64,000 bases of DNA from Inia geoffrensis (Eukaryota > Chordata > Mammalia > Artiodactyla > Iniidae), in the NCBI GenBank assembly GCA_036417435.1, contig CM070916.1, forward strand, positions 22,638,052-22,702,051, written 5' to 3'. The position numbers and the translations under genes were made by a program. The notes beneath the pieces are model-generated. The model was given only the letters and a program-made list of their open reading frames with translations. It was not told where the DNA came from and did no database searches. This document shows, piece after piece, positions 11,836 to 23,915 of the stretch (position 1 is the first letter of the stretch; the number at the start of each line of letters is the position of its first letter).

Positions 11836-12360
11836 CGAAAGACAGTGTTTCCAGTGGTGTCTTCCAGGGAACCAAAACACAAATCAAATAATAACTATTT
11901 GGGAATGAGACTTTGAAAGAGCCCTAGCTTTGTTCTGCCACCTTCAAAACCACGAATGTGAGCCAGAGGGCAGCAGATGAGACTAAGAAAGTTAAAATAC
12001 CACACAGTTTACTGTTCTTATCGAGATTCAGTAACATTTCTTGAATAAATCTCCCCGGGTTGCTGCAAACCTTTGGTTAACTTCCAAAGTTATGAAAATT
12101 TGGATTCTGACAATTTTTGCCAGATATTTTCTTGTTTTCATGGAGGGCCAAATTTTCAAATGTCCTTAATGCAACATCCTATTCAAGAAAATTTTGCAAA
12201 GTATTTTTTGTAATAATACAAAAAAGGGAAACATTTAATTGGAGAAATTAAAATGCAAGTGGTAGCCAACTTATATAATGACAGTATGCAGCCATTAAAA
12301 GGTTTTTAAAGTAGTTAATCGAATATAAAAATATTCATGATTCCAGAAAATAACATCAGC
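11836..12360. other. Unassigned DNA
   Basis: No recognisable gene or repeat family. Confidence 0.4.
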
Positions 12361-12590
12361 AACCATGAACTTTCTACATGCTTAATACTGTGATAGGTGA
12401 TTTACGTGCATTATCTTATTTTATTCTTACACCAGTGCCTTGAGGAAAACAGTAAGCTCTCCATTTTGTAGATGGATACTGCAGCTTAGAGTATAAGTAG
12501 CTCTTCCACAATCACAGAGGTAGCAAGCAGATTAAGTATCCACATTCAGATGTGTCTGATTTTGATAGCCTCCCTCTTACCACTTATTCA
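12361..12590 (-). mobile_element. MIR SINE
   Basis: The plus strand carries reverse-complement MIR features: GTGCATTATCTTATTTTATTC, CTCCATTTTGTAGATGGATACTGCAGCTTAGAG and CACAATCACAGAGGTAGCAAG. Confidence 0.65.
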
Positions 12591-12599
12591 GTAAGCCTG

Positions 12600-12815
12600 T
12601 AGATGGGATCTGCCTACTCCCTTCTGTCAAGCAGCTCCAGAGACCCCTGTATTTCCTTGATATTTCAGGTATGACCAATCATCATCACTGTTTGTTTAAC
12701 TGCCCGACTTCCCATTAAAATATGGGCTTCCTGAGGAGAGAGGCTGTGTCTCTTTCTTGATCGTCACTGTGTCGCACCGGACTGGGTACTCAACAAGAAT
12801 TTAGTAATTATTTTA
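12600..12815 (+). mobile_element. L2 LINE 3' end
   Basis: Matches the L2 3' terminus: ATATGGGCTTCCTGAGGAGAGAGGCTGTGTCTCTTTCTTG, then CGCACCGGACTGGGTACTCAACAAG. Old and diverged. Confidence 0.55.
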
Positions 12816-13074
12816 AATTATCCATATCAATAAATAAATGACTTAGTGGGTATATAACAGTCTCGTTAGTCTTATGGTTGGAAGACATAAACAGAATGCA
12901 TTAAATCATCACTTACTCTCCTGGCAGACAAGAGGAAAAGGCAATTGAACATAATTATCTACATGACACATTCCTTGGTCCTCCTAATACAACACAAGAT
13001 AACAGGACCTGCTATCTCATAAAAACTTATAAAACTTGTAACACTTAAAAATTCACAAAAATTAAGGTTTAGGG

Positions 13075-13700
13075 TACAAAATGCAAGGTGAATTAATCAT
13101 ATCTAGGATGGTCAGAAATGAGCTCTCTGATGAAAGGGTGATATTTAAACTGAGCCCTAAATCATAAGTAACCTCTGCCAGAGAAGCATGAGAGAGAATT
13201 CCAGACAGAAATTAATAGATGCAATGTTCCTGGGGCATGAGAAATGTGATAAACTTGAGACACTGAGAATAGACAGGAGAGGTTAGAGATAAAAATGAAA
13301 TCTGAGAAACAAGAAATGGTTTTCTAGAGCTCACAGAATCTTTATAAGCCAGTTAAAGGATTTTGGACTTGCTGTTAAAGGCAATGGAAGGCCATTGGGT
13401 GGGTTTAAACAGAGTAGATTTAATAGTGGGTTGAATATACTTGGAACTGCATTTGTAAAAGAGCATCCTGGATATACTATGAAGAATAATGGAAGCCAGG
13501 TATGGCTGTAAGAATCTAGAGGATAAAGCAATGACCAAGCCAAGAAATGATGGTGGCTTAGACTGAGGCATGGAGAAAAATAGGACTGCAGAGAAACTGA
13601 GGAAGTACAATTGCCAGGACTCAGTGATTCATTAGAAGGGGTAATGAGGTTGGTGGAAGAATTAAAGATGACACAACCCTCCAGATTCCAAATGATATAA
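13075..13700 (-). mobile_element. L2 LINE fragment
   Basis: The plus strand reads as reverse-complement L2: AAAGGGTGATATTTAAACTGAGCCC, TTGGACTTGCTGTTAAAGGCAATGG, GATGATGGTGGCTTAGACTGAGGCATGG. The 70- and 85-codon minus frames at 13331-13610 are decayed L2 coding sequence. Confidence 0.65.
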
Positions 13701-13861
13701 CTGCAGTGAGTTACACGTCATTTGCAAATCCCCTCAATAATTCTCTACTAAGCCATCATTCTTTTCTCTATGATGATTGGTTCTAATACAAAGAGTGCTT
13801 AATTTTAGCAATTTGATTTTCAACAAAATCAACTCTCTCAGCACGGACTGCCATAATAAGA

Positions 13862-14010
13862 GCTAACATTTCTTGAATTCTAAATACATGCCAGCTCCAC
13901 TCAAAGTACTTTACGTTGCTGTTAAGTCATTTAGTCTCCATTTTACAGATATGAAAACTGAGGCATCAACAGTTTAACTTGCCAAGGTTTGCACAGGCAG
14001 TGAAGAGCAA
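13862..14010 (-). mobile_element. MIR SINE
   Basis: Reverse-complement MIR: ACATGCCAGCTCCACTCAAAG, then TCTCCATTTTACAGATATGAAAACTGAGGCATCAACAG and TTGCCAAGGTTTGCACAGG. Confidence 0.7.
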
Positions 14011-14689
14011 AGATAAAACAATATGTGGGAAAAGGTACACAAATATGGAATTACGTCATAAGCTTATTGTTACTATATGTGTGTATGTAAGTGTATATAC
14101 ACAGGGTTTCTCTCAATAATGAGAGAGGGAAAGAATAAGGGAGAGAAAAGGAACATGCCCAGTTCGGTTTTCAACTTTAATAATAGAAAATAACTTCTGT
14201 TCTTCCACAGTTAATTTATACTTAAATCATAATATATAATCATGAAGGATCCCAACATTAGGTGAGCAATATATAATCTATAATGGCTTCTCAGGACAAA
14301 AGCTGCTCTGTGTTCTCAGCAGGGCAGACTACTCTTTTTCACACAAAAGTAACTGTATTATTGTGCTTCAGTGCAAATTCTCAGAGGGGAGCAGCTTTTA
14401 AAAAAAAAAAAAAAAAAAAGCTGCTGATTTCATTAAAAATAATAAAGCACAGAGAATATTTCGTCTGAAATATCCCTTATGCCCATTTTGGTTAGCTGCA
14501 CTTTTCTAGATGTCGACTCTCAGATTCAGAATTGAAAGGAATACCTTTTAGGGGGTTTTAAATCTTTGATTTCAGAATCACATACATGATTCAAGTCCCT
14601 AATTACCTCTAAATTAATATCTACTGTACTGAGCAGGTGCTCGGTAAAAGATTTATGGAGGTTACTCAACTGCATTCATAGACCTGTTT
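14011..14689. other. Unassigned DNA with one A-tract
   Basis: No gene seen. A run of about 20 A at 14399-14418 is not attached to a recognised element. Confidence 0.4.
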
Positions 14690-14890
14690 AAGTTTTGCTT
14701 CCTTGGGGAGTTCTTTGCCGACTATGTTAGTCAGTTACCCTTTTATCATGCTCCCAGACCCTCTGTAAGTTCTGTTGCATAGCATTCTTTACCACTGTTT
14801 AATGTCTTCCCTGTAACTGTTTGTTCCACAGGGTCAAAGTCTGAGATTGTCAGACTTTGTATTCCTCATATAGCCCCAAATTGTAGTTCA
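14690..14890 (+). mobile_element. L2 LINE 3' end
   Basis: L2-like phrasing: CCTTGGGGAGTTCTTTGCCGACTATG, GCATAGCATTCTTTACCACTG, AATGTCTTCCCTGTAACTGTTTGTTCCAC. Diverged. Confidence 0.5.
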
Positions 14891-15369
14891 CAGATGGGAA
14901 TTAAGGGCACTCTTAATTACAGATTACTATGTGGGTTTTTTATTCCAGAATATAAGCTGACCCGCAGAGAAAATAAAAACAGAGCTATGAATGATAATTC
15001 CAGCCCTTCAACTAATTTTCTCCAGCCTGATGATTACAACAGTTCTTTGAAAATCACCGGAAATAAATTGGAAAGAACAAGGACTCGGGAAGCACAATGT
15101 CTTAGAGAAATCACCTGGCTACTCTCACCTCACAGCCAGCCCCTGTCTAGCTCTTCCCTGCATTCACCATGCCCATTCCTGCTTTTAAATCTGCCTATAT
15201 GGTTCTCTTCTCCCCTCCCAAGCTTCAAATCGAAGTTCAAGGATCTTCATCTTTCCAATACATTCACAGACTAACCATCTAACTCTGGATTCTTATAATT
15301 TCTTGTTTTCCAGAATATGTGAGTTATTCTGACCAACCACACTCTTCAATTTCCCTTCTCCATTAGTAA
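14891..15369. other. Unassigned DNA, pyrimidine-rich on its right half
   Basis: A 126-codon plus-strand frame at 14894-15274 has low-complexity Ser/Pro/Leu content and no family motif. I do not call it a gene. The right half may be more L2. Confidence 0.35.
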
Positions 15370-15377
15370 CTTATTAA

Positions 15378-15425
15378 TCATATATATATATATATATGTA
15401 TGTATATATACACACACACGCACAC
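15378..15425. repeat. (TA)n/(CA)n compound microsatellite
   Basis: A TA run with TATG interruptions passes into CACACACACGCACAC. Length is likely to vary between individuals. Confidence 0.9.
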
Positions 15426-15429
15426 TTTT

Positions 15430-17431
15430 TTTCTGTTCTTCTCCATTATATTATCAATCTTTTAGTAAGAAGTGCCATTCTATAATTTCTTTTTTCTTAC
15501 CTATTAATTTTATCAAAGCCTAAAATGACTCATAATGCAGTTGAAACAAATGAACAAAAAACTGATGTAAATGAATATAGAAAGTTCCATGGGACACAAA
15601 GACTTTCAAGTTTCTAATCATTAGAAACTTTATTGACAAAAAACCGAAAATAAGTACTTGAATAAATTAGATGGAAGATGCAATTAGCAACACAAGTCAT
15701 ATACTTTCAACTTTAAGTCAGTTTGGTACTTGTCTCCATTTAGAATCATCTGGTTGGCTGAACTTGGAGCATATTCCTGCATCTGGATTATATAAATGCT
15801 GAATTATTACCCTTTCAAGACCATTTGCAATTTAATTGTCCTCAGATGGAGTTTTAATAATAGCTTGTATAAAATGAATATTCAGGGTTTTTGGTCAAAA
15901 TCATATTAAGCTCTTCACTCAAGTGTCAATTTCCTTGATCTGCCCCTCTTTATTTTTTCCAGTAAGGAGTTAATTGACTGTCTTACAATCACTTACCTGA
16001 TTCCCATGCCAAATCATTAAATGCTCAATAACTGCTTGAATAGATTGGAAAAACGCAGTTAGCTGGATCCTCACAAAAATATTTTTGTGACAAAATCCTG
16101 CTGCTGCAAGTAACACATTCAGTCTCATTAGTGAAAAAGTCTTTCTAAGACACTCATGGAAAGAATGAGACAAAGTGTTTCCACCACCATCCCCAATCTG
16201 GAAGTACAAGAAAACGTCAAGTTGAATGACAAAGTATAGAGAAACTGAGTAAAAATGAGAGGTCTGATCCAAGGTATTTACCCTCTAAGGTTTAATCACA
16301 CATACCAGCTCCTATTCAGAGTACACTCTGCACGGCTTCTATTCAAGCTGCTACTGTTGTGTAATGAACAAAGAGAAAGAGAAGTACATAAACACAGCTA
16401 CGCTTTGAATAAGGACTGAGTATATAAAGACATCTGTCTTCTAACATTTTACAAGTGTACCAAGTAATGACACATCCCCCTGTTTTCTTCCACAAGTGAA
16501 GGATGAGTTCCTAAAGGAGCCTAGGGTAACAGCTTTCAACACTTACACTAACAAGTACCATCCCTTTGTGAGTTTTAAAAGACAGAACAAGGATTATTTT
16601 CCAATAGCCAGTTCCCTCCCCCGCCAAGTAGCTCGGAGAAAGTCATTAGGTTAGCACTGAACTTTTGTGGGAAAAAGAAAATCCTATGATCTTTGCTTTA
16701 TTCAAGATGATTTCTATAAAGTCATTTCAAGGTTTCAGTGAAGTGGATAAGTGAAGCTATTCAGTAAGTATCAAGCTGTCTTAGAGTGATACAAGGGAAC
16801 ACTATTTGTAAATCATTTTTGTGCAAACTTCAATACCACAAAATAAGACTTCAAATATAATGTGTTACAACTACATTTAAGTTCTAAATAAAATCATCAT
16901 GACTCAAAGGTATTGTGAAGCTTACCTCAGTCAGACCACTCTTCCAGGGGCATTCTTCAGAGCTGGAGCAAAGAGTCACTGAAGAACCAAAGATAAATGT
17001 TCTACAATAGCTCCCTAAATGTAGACGATTTGGGAAATTAAATAGCAGAAAGAAGGAGCTACTGTCGGAATGATAATCCACAAACTAGAATCTCTTAAAG
17101 ACCTATCCATACCAGGGTTCCAAAGAACCGTCCACCATTATGCTCAAAATAAGAGCAAATGTGATCAATTAGCAGAAATAAGTATATGGCCTATTTTAAA
17201 GTTATATTCATAAACTTTAAACATTTTCATATGAGCGAAATGAAATCTTTGCTGCAAAGTTTACCTTTACTTAAAAAAAGCAATCTAAATATTCCAATAT
17301 CTTGTTCCCTTGGTGGCTCACGTCCTTGGAGACTAGAACAATCATGGTCTGATTTGGGCTGTAGTAAATTAAATGCACAGGATTTCACAAATGCCAGCGT
17401 GCACTCATTAAATACGATGAAGAGATATAAA
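15430..17431. other. Unassigned DNA
   Basis: Two kilobases with no recognised gene or repeat. A 100-codon minus frame at 15970-16272 and a 65-codon one at 16884-17081 have no domain signature. A perfect 20-bp palindrome lies at 16071-16090. Confidence 0.4.
16071..16090. repeat. Perfect 20-bp palindrome
   Basis: TCACAAAAATATTTTTGTGA is self-complementary with no loop. No protein-binding site of this form is known to me, and it may be chance in AT-rich DNA. Confidence 0.9.
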
Positions 17432-17444
17432 AAAGGCTCTTCCA

Positions 17445-17644
17445 GGGCTTCCCTGATGGCGCAGTGGTTGAGAGTCCGCCTGCCGATGCAGGGGATGCGG
17501 GTTCGTGCCCTGGCCAGGGAAGATCCCACATGCCGCGGAGCGGCTGGACCTGTGAGCCATGGCCGCTGAGCCTGCGCGTCTGGAGCCTGTGCTCCGCAAC
17601 GGGAGAGGCCACAACAGTGAGAGGCCTGCGTACCGCAAAAAAAA
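17445..17644 (+). mobile_element. CHR-type SINE (short cetacean form)
   Basis: Complete head, body and a tail of about 12 A. The flanks share an imperfect 13-bp repeat (AAAGGCTCTTCCA left, AAATGCTCTCCCA right). The B box GGTTCGTGCCC is intact. Frames of 83-127 codons here on both strands are SINE artefacts. Confidence 0.92.
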
Positions 17645-17659
17645 AAAATGCTCTCCCAT

Positions 17660-18240
17660 GGCTCTTTGCCATGGAAGTGGCTGATAAAGCTAAAGGTGAA
17701 ATCACTAGAGAAAAATTTAGGACTTTTATGGAATTGTTCTTTTTAAAATGAGGAAGGCATATTATGCATGTACTACTACCCCAGCCCCAAATGTTAGAAT
17801 ACTGATGTTAGAGGTCATACAAATTCTGGGAAACAGGAAAGCCCTGATTTATAGCATCTGCCAATCATGGTGTAAATATTCCCACCCTGGCTGATTTCAA
17901 GCTGCCAAGACGACATCACCCTGCTCACAAAATTCCTGCCCACTGTGTCTCTCTATCAGTGTCCCTAGCTGGGGTGAGGAAAAAGATGGAGGCAAGTTTA
18001 ACGTTTATAGCAGGACCCAGGTCAAGGATGCAGAGCCAGGAGCCAAAGCCCCTGCTCAGACATTCCTGGGACTCAGAAACATGAGGTCATAGTAGAAGCC
18101 AATAAAAGTGAAGTAGCCAGGATCTTGTCCCACAGCCTAAATCTCCAATGGAAAATCACCAGGGCCCTGGCTACTATGGAGAGAAATCAGAATAAAGAGT
18201 ATATTTTTTTAACACCTGGAAAAACTACCCTCTGCATCTT
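17660..18240. other. Unassigned DNA
   Basis: No recognised gene or repeat family. Confidence 0.4.
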
Positions 18241-18244
18241 TCAG

Positions 18245-18275
18245 ACCTTCTATCATCTATCTATCGATCTATCGA
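18245..18275. repeat. (TCTA)n tetranucleotide microsatellite, imperfect
   Basis: TCTATCATCTATCTATCGATCTATCGA, a short interrupted TCTA array. Confidence 0.8.
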
Positions 18276-18319
18276 GTTAACAATGTTATTATTGTTGCTG
18301 TCATTAAAACTAGCTGCAT

Positions 18320-18480
18320 GATTACTTTTGATGGACGTGGCAAACATTACCTTGATTCTCCTTTAACAACCAGTATTCCATTTTCCAAGTTAAAAAACTG
18401 AAGCACAGAGACGTGAATTTTCTCAAAGCACAAAGCTAGAAATTAAGGCAGCCGCAGCTTCCATCTGGGTATCATCCCAA
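18320..18480 (-). mobile_element. MIR SINE (weak)
   Basis: Reverse-complement MIR traces: TATTCCATTTTCCAAGTTAAAAAACTGAAGCACAGAGACGTG and CAAAGCACAAAGCTAG. Confidence 0.5.
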
Positions 18481-19149
18481 AGTTTGTGCTTTAAATGATT
18501 TTACTTCCTCTTCTTTATTTTCCCTTTGAGATCAATTTGGTGAAACTGAGAAAAATCAAATAATGTATACATCTTAATATGTTACTTTTTAAGTAACTTT
18601 AAAAGTAATTTTAACTAACAGGAAGCTCAATGGTTAAGACAAGCAGGATAGGCATGAATAAAATAAAAAAATATACAAATGTCTAAGCTGGCTGACAAGT
18701 TAAACATGGATAACCAAAACAAAATGTCTCAGTCTGTGAACCAAAAAGCAGTTTCACCCTCTGTATACTAATTACATTGATATTTTTTTTTACTACCTAA
18801 AATATGATAATAAAAATCAGCTTTGATTCTTTATTCTCAAAATCCTCACATCAAGCAAAGAAAAGCAACTATGAAAAGGCCAAGTGACATAGCCACTGAC
18901 ATCAAGACTTGGTTTCATCTGCCAAGTTCTCAGTCCCCTTTAAAAAGGCAAAACTCCTTGTCAATCATATAAAGCTAAGATACAGGCAAAAATAAAACCT
19001 AGGTCTCTGGGCTCTAAATCTTTGAATCTAGCTTCTTCTAACCAGCGTCTGAGACAATATGACATTTGTGATTCCCATTTTCCTTTATGTTGGAAGAAAT
19101 GAGCGTTGCCTTCTCTGTATTTCAACACACCAATACCCATGCTGGCATT
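18481..19149. other. Unassigned DNA
   Basis: No gene recognised; 18940-19030 has a weak, uncertain MIR-like flavour. Confidence 0.35.
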
Positions 19150-19300
19150 CTATCACGTGAGGTTATGATTATCTCTTGTCTCACCACTCTCCTTGAAAGT
19201 AGCAAGCTTGTTCAACTCAGGGCAAATCAAATTCATCTTTCTGTTCCCAATGTCTAGCAGAGTATACCCAAGAGAGTTTAATAAATGTTGGGAAAACTAA
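19150..19300 (+). mobile_element. L2 LINE 3' end (weak)
   Basis: Ends with CCCAATGTCTAGCAGAGTATACCC and TTTAATAAATGTTGG, resembling the L2 terminus (…cccagcacctagcacagtg…aataaatgttgg). Confidence 0.5.
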
Positions 19301-19698
19301 CGACTATTTTAGATACAGTATTAAAAGATGCCTCAAAAGCTTATCTCACATAGGTATATATAAAAATCTTCTTTCCCCCATTCCACTCCATCCCCTACTC
19401 CAAATGAATGAATTCACATAGTATTTTGAATCTCTACATCAAAATTTTAGAAGGGCCATACCTTTTCATAGGAACTGGGGAAATAATTTTCCAGCTCATC
19501 CTCCCATTTCATCATCACTATGTACTCAACCCCCAATCTATCTTCTTAGCTAATTACTTCCTCTGTAGAAGACCCTACTTCTTGCTATATAAATTCAATT
19601 CTTGCATCTTGTCGTATAGAGGACATATGTTTGGTGTTCCCCTTCTCCTGATCCCGAAAATAGGTTAGGTCATTTAATGTAATAAAGATTGTAAGCCA

Positions 19699-19720
19699 TA
19701 TATATATATATATATATATT
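19699..19720. repeat. (AT)11 microsatellite
   Basis: Uninterrupted ATATAT run. Confidence 0.9.
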
Positions 19721-20825
19721 GTTTACTTTCCCTTACCTAAATTGCTGATTGAAGGTACAATTGTGTTAACTTCTAAGTGCCTCATTATTGTTAGAGAAAC
19801 TCTACAGTAACTGCAGTGAAGTGAGAAATGGACCCAGAGCTCTATTCATATTGAATCAAAAGTAGCTCATACACTGAGAACAAATTCAGACAACACCAAC
19901 TGAATAACTAAACTTCTGAGTGCACATGCCATCGCTCCTTTCCACGCTAACCACTGCAGCAACCTTACTCACTTCATCCCGTATCTCAGTAAAAATGCCA
20001 CAGAGAACTTTCAGAGAAAGGTAGTGTATAAAAAGTAAATAATGACATTATTTCTCAAGTTTGCAGTTCTGTAATAACCACAATTTTAAAAAATAAGGCA
20101 GAAATCAAGACAATTTCAGAAGTACTGGTTTTGCTGATGCTAAAATTTAATATAGTTAATTTGATAAGCTCCCAAAGTTATATATAACTTGAAGAACGGT
20201 ATATACTCCCAGTGGATTTTAATATTCAGTACCAAATAACACTTAAAATTCATTAAGGCGTGTAAAACATTAACATATGAACGACACCCTTTAAGTATTT
20301 TATTGATTGCACAATTATCTTTACTAAATCTTTCAAGGTGCTCTAGAAAGAATATTCCCTGACAGAATATTAATGTTTCTGAGGGAAAAAAATAAAATCC
20401 CTTTAAATCTATGGACTTTTTATTTCCAAGTGAAAGAAATATAGCTCCTTTGGATACACAAACAAGCTGTACACGTAAAAGAAGGGAGAGAAAGCTGCAA
20501 AGATGATGTTAATTATACACATAAATATTAATACATATGTTTCTGACATTCTATGTACTATGCTTCAGAGCCTCAAAATCTGCATCTGCACCCTGGACTT
20601 TGAGAGCAACAGTAAAATTACATCTTTTCATCAATAATACAACAGTGAATTTTTTAAAGATAAATAACTAATGTGGTGGACTCACATGTCATCTCCATTG
20701 CTTTGACATTTTTTTAAAGAAAATGGGGACAGGTACTTAACTAAACAAACAGTCATTTACCTATTTGACTCTTACTAAGTATAAGATACCATGGTAAGCC
20801 AATGCGTTCAGGACAGGATGAATAT

Positions 20826-20859
20826 AGGTTCTTGCCTCTAAAAACTGAGGCAAGAACCT
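20826..20859. repeat. Perfect 13-bp inverted repeat with 8-nt loop
   Basis: AGGTTCTTGCCTC, loop TAAAAACT, GAGGCAAGAACCT. Every stem base pairs. It is a single local hairpin with no attached element, no poly-T terminator and no nearby gene. Confidence 0.9.
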
Positions 20860-21329
20860 CAGGCCTGTGAGCTAGCAGCAATGGCTGATTCCCGGCTGTA
20901 GCAGTGAGCAAGCGATACCTATGTGAGGCCCAAAGAACTAACTCTTCCCTGGTGTAGCCCAGGAGGAAGTAAAGCAGAAAGTAGGCAAAATAATCTAAAG
21001 AAAATAAGCCCTTAGACAGTGTACAAACAAAACATAATTAGCAATATTTCCCTTTGAAAAATAAGGTAGTCTACATATTCTAGAAATTAGTTTGGGTGGG
21101 AGCTATAGAAATTTATTTTTTATTAAAAGCTTCCTGGACTGATCTTATTTATTTTTGCTTCATAGGTAAGTTCTCTTTATTTGCTGAAATGAAATTTTGA
21201 TTTCTTAATGCTGATTGTGACCACAATGTATCAATTAAAAAATGACACCACCCCCAATTCAGTGGTAGCATAAATAAACAAACTATTCCAGGGAATGTCT
21301 TTAAATTGAGAATTTCAGCTGTGAGGCGT

Positions 21330-21470
21330 CAAAGACAAGGTGTTTAAGCAAGATTCCAAAGCTGTAGGGGTTCTAATCCCAGCTGTGTGACTAACACACT
21401 GTAAAACCTGAGCCTTAGTTTTCTCATTGGCAAAATGCTCGTGCTGAGAAAGGGGATATGAATTTTAAAG
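21330..21470 (+). mobile_element. MIR SINE
   Basis: GGGGTTCTAATCCCAGCTGTGTGACTAAC, TGAGCCTTAGTTTTCTCATTGGCAAAATG: the central MIR core in forward orientation. Confidence 0.6.
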
Positions 21471-22262
21471 GACCTGAGAAACTATTCCTTTAACAGTTCA
21501 TTTTACAGATTGTTTAATGTTCAATGATTGCCTATTTGTAGTTCCCCTTAAATTTTTAAGCTGTGTGATCCTTATTTGACATTTCTTTTAGTCTACAACA
21601 AAAAAGGTCATGTGTCATTGACAAGAGAAGGCAGTTTTAGAGGTAATCTATATTTGATTCATATTGAAACCACACAGCTTTTTAAAGTTAAACGTCAGTG
21701 TTATGGACAAAAGTATACAAGAGGCACTCTTTGCTGACAGAGGAGGGAGGGAGGGAGAGAGAGATACAGTATTTCTCTCTCCCTATGATGTCACTTACAT
21801 CTAACTAAGCTATTGGTATAAAAAGGCACTGGCAGTATTCTTTGGCATATGCTTATATTTCTCTTTCACATTCCAGAAGTTGCTTCAGGTTCAATTCCTA
21901 GAACAACCTTGAATATTGTGGAACCGAAATGAAAAGCAGAGGAGCCTCACTGAGGTTTGCATTGTGTTAAGACTGGGTATTACATCAATTTTCCTGAACT
22001 GGTTTCAGTTTTCATGAAACGCTGCCAAACTGACAACTCTAGAAACCAAACCTCTCTTGTTTATTCACATGAAGAAAAATAAAAGAGAAACAGCAGGGTA
22101 GATGCCAAATGTAAAGAAGTGGTTTGGCCTTGTTCCAGGTGCCAACGGATAAATTAATCATCATTACAGTGCAGTTTGGGGGCTTGTTTTAAATATTCAC
22201 AAGAATATCAATTAAAGAATTATATTTTATTACATATAAACATAACTACTAGAATTTAAAAT
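21471..22262. other. Unassigned DNA with a GA-rich patch
   Basis: No gene recognised. A GAGGGAGGGAGGGAGAGAGAGA purine tract lies at about 21744-21765. Confidence 0.4.
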
Positions 22263-22335
22263 TAGATGGTATAACACACCATTGTAAAGCAATTATACTA
22301 CAATAAAGATGTTTTTAAAAAATAAATAAAAATTA
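22263..22335 (+). mobile_element. LINE-1 3'-terminal fragment
   Basis: GGTATAACACACCATTGTAAAGCAATTATACTACAATAAAGATG is the terminus of cetartiodactyl L1s, followed by an A-rich tail. Very heavily 5'-truncated. Confidence 0.8.
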
Positions 22336-22544
22336 ATTTTTAAAAAACTAATTAAAATGCCCAAATAACCAATCATTAAATTATAATGATTTTTGGTTAT
22401 AACTTTGATAGCTACCAAAAATAACAAATCATCATTTCTACAGAAAAGCACAAATTTGTAGTGTATCTGTTAAACAACCCTAAAATAACAAGCAGGGACA
22501 GGTTTATTTTATTATTGTGTAAAAATAAGCTATCCATATTGTAT

Positions 22545-22968
22545 TAGTCAGGGTTCCCCAGAGAAACAGAACCAATAGGCTATATACACATACAGAGAGA
22601 GAGAGGTTTGTACTAAAGAACTGGCTCACACAATTGTGAGGGTGACATGTCTGTAGTCCTCAGGACAGGGCTGCAGACTGTGCAACCAGAGAAGTGTGGG
22701 CGCTGCAGGCATAAGCCCAAAGGCAGTCTAGAGGCAGACTTTCCAGTTCCTCAGAGGACCTCAGTCTTTCTTTCTCTCAAGGCCTTCAGCTGATTGGATG
22801 AGGCCTACCCACATTGCGGCAAGTAATCTGTTTTACTCAAAGTCCATGGATTTAAATGTTCATCGTATTTTAAAAATACTTTCACAACAACACCTAGACT
22901 GATGTTTAACCAAACATCTGGGCACCAGAGACAAGCCAAGTTGACACATAAAATTAACCATCACACAG
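22545..22968 (-). mobile_element. MLT2-type LTR (ERVL), solo
   Basis: On the minus strand it opens TGTGATGGTTAATTTTATGTG and ends ...CTGGGGAACCCTGACTAATAC, the conserved ends of MLT2-type LTRs. Internal landmarks such as CTGATTGGATGAGGCCTACCC (plus strand) agree. No internal viral sequence adjoins it. Exact subfamily is uncertain. Confidence 0.75.
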
Positions 22969-23322
22969 GTAACATTCTCTTATTAAAATATTTGTTAATG
23001 GAGGTAATCCACATAATGTATTTAGTGATCATGTACACCACTATGGGCCTTTTTATTTTTCATGAATTTATTTAACACTTGGAAAATCCATTTGTATTTC
23101 ACCCTATAACAATTTTGACAGTAAAGATTTCTGGAAGCTGAGAATCTATTATATAAAATGTTGTTCTTATTGGTTCCACTCTTGCCAGTATGTCTGGAAT
23201 GTGTGATCAAACCTCTAGCTTCCTCCGGCCCATCCCTAGCCAGTCAACTCATCTTGCAGTTTCTATTACTGTGCTTCCAGATCCCCAGATTTTCCTGATC
23301 TGACTAGATTTTGACAAATTCT
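22969..23322. other. Unassigned DNA
   Basis: No recognised gene or repeat. Confidence 0.4.
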
Positions 23323-23335
23323 CTACTCATTGATT

Positions 23336-23915
23336 CCTTTTTTTATTTTTTTTATTTTTAATTTTTGTGATACTCGGGCCTCTCACTGTTGTGGCCTCTC
23401 CCGTTGCGGAGCACAGGCTCCGGACGCGCAGGCTCAGCAGCCACGGCTCACGGGCCCAGCCGCTCCACGGCATGTGGGATCTTCCCGGACCGGGGCACGA
23501 CCCCGTGTCCCCTGCATTGGCAGGCCGACTCTCAACCACTGCGCCACCAGAGAAGCCCGATTCCTTTTTTTAAATAAATTTATTTATTTATATTTGGCTG
23601 CGTTGGGTCTTTGTTGCTGCGCGGGATTTCTCTAGTTGCAGTGAGTGGGGGCTACTCTTTGTTGGTGGTGCGTGGGCTTCTCATTGCGGTGGCTTCTCTT
23701 GTTGCAGAGCACGGGCTCTAGGCACGTGGGCTTCAGTAGCTGTGGCACATGGGCTCAGTAGTTGTGGCTTGTGGGCTCTAGAGCGCAGGCTCAGTAGTTG
23801 TGGCTCACGGGCTTAGCTGCTCCGTGGCATGTGGGATCTTCCCGGACCAGGGCTCAAACCCCTGTCCCCTGCACTGGCAGGCAGATTCTTAACCACTGCG
23901 TCACCAGAGATGTCC
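23336..23915 (-). mobile_element. CHR-type SINE (long form), interrupted in its tail
   Basis: The older of a nested pair. Its body is at 23573-23915 and its tail is split by a second SINE. The outer 13-bp duplication CTACTCAYTGATT at 23323-23335 and 23916-23928 brackets both elements. Body landmarks (reverse complement) include GGCTGCGTTGGGTCTTTG and TTCTTAACCACTGCGTCACC. Confidence 0.9.
23346..23558 (-). mobile_element. CHR-type SINE (short cetacean form) nested in an older SINE tail
   Basis: Complete short-form SINE in reverse orientation with a T-rich (A-tail) left end. Bracketed by GATTCCTTTTTTTA at 23332-23345 and 23559-23572. The duplication includes part of the outer SINE's tail, so this copy is the later insertion. 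Confidence 0.92.

Larger units (their letters stand above)
19301..21325. other. Unassigned AT-rich DNA
   Basis: No recognised gene. Contains an (AT) run and the perfect inverted repeat at 20826-20859. An 86-codon frame at 19408-19668 has no family signature. Confidence 0.4.

Noticed and set aside
14894..15274. 126-codon plus frame
   Set aside because: Low-complexity composition in pyrimidine-rich DNA, with no homology I can recognise.
16884..17081. 65-codon minus frame as a candidate exon
   Set aside because: No recognisable domain and no clear splice signals or neighbouring exon.
20826..20859. microRNA precursor
   Set aside because: A 13-bp stem with an 8-nt loop is too short for a pre-miRNA and the flanks do not extend the pairing.
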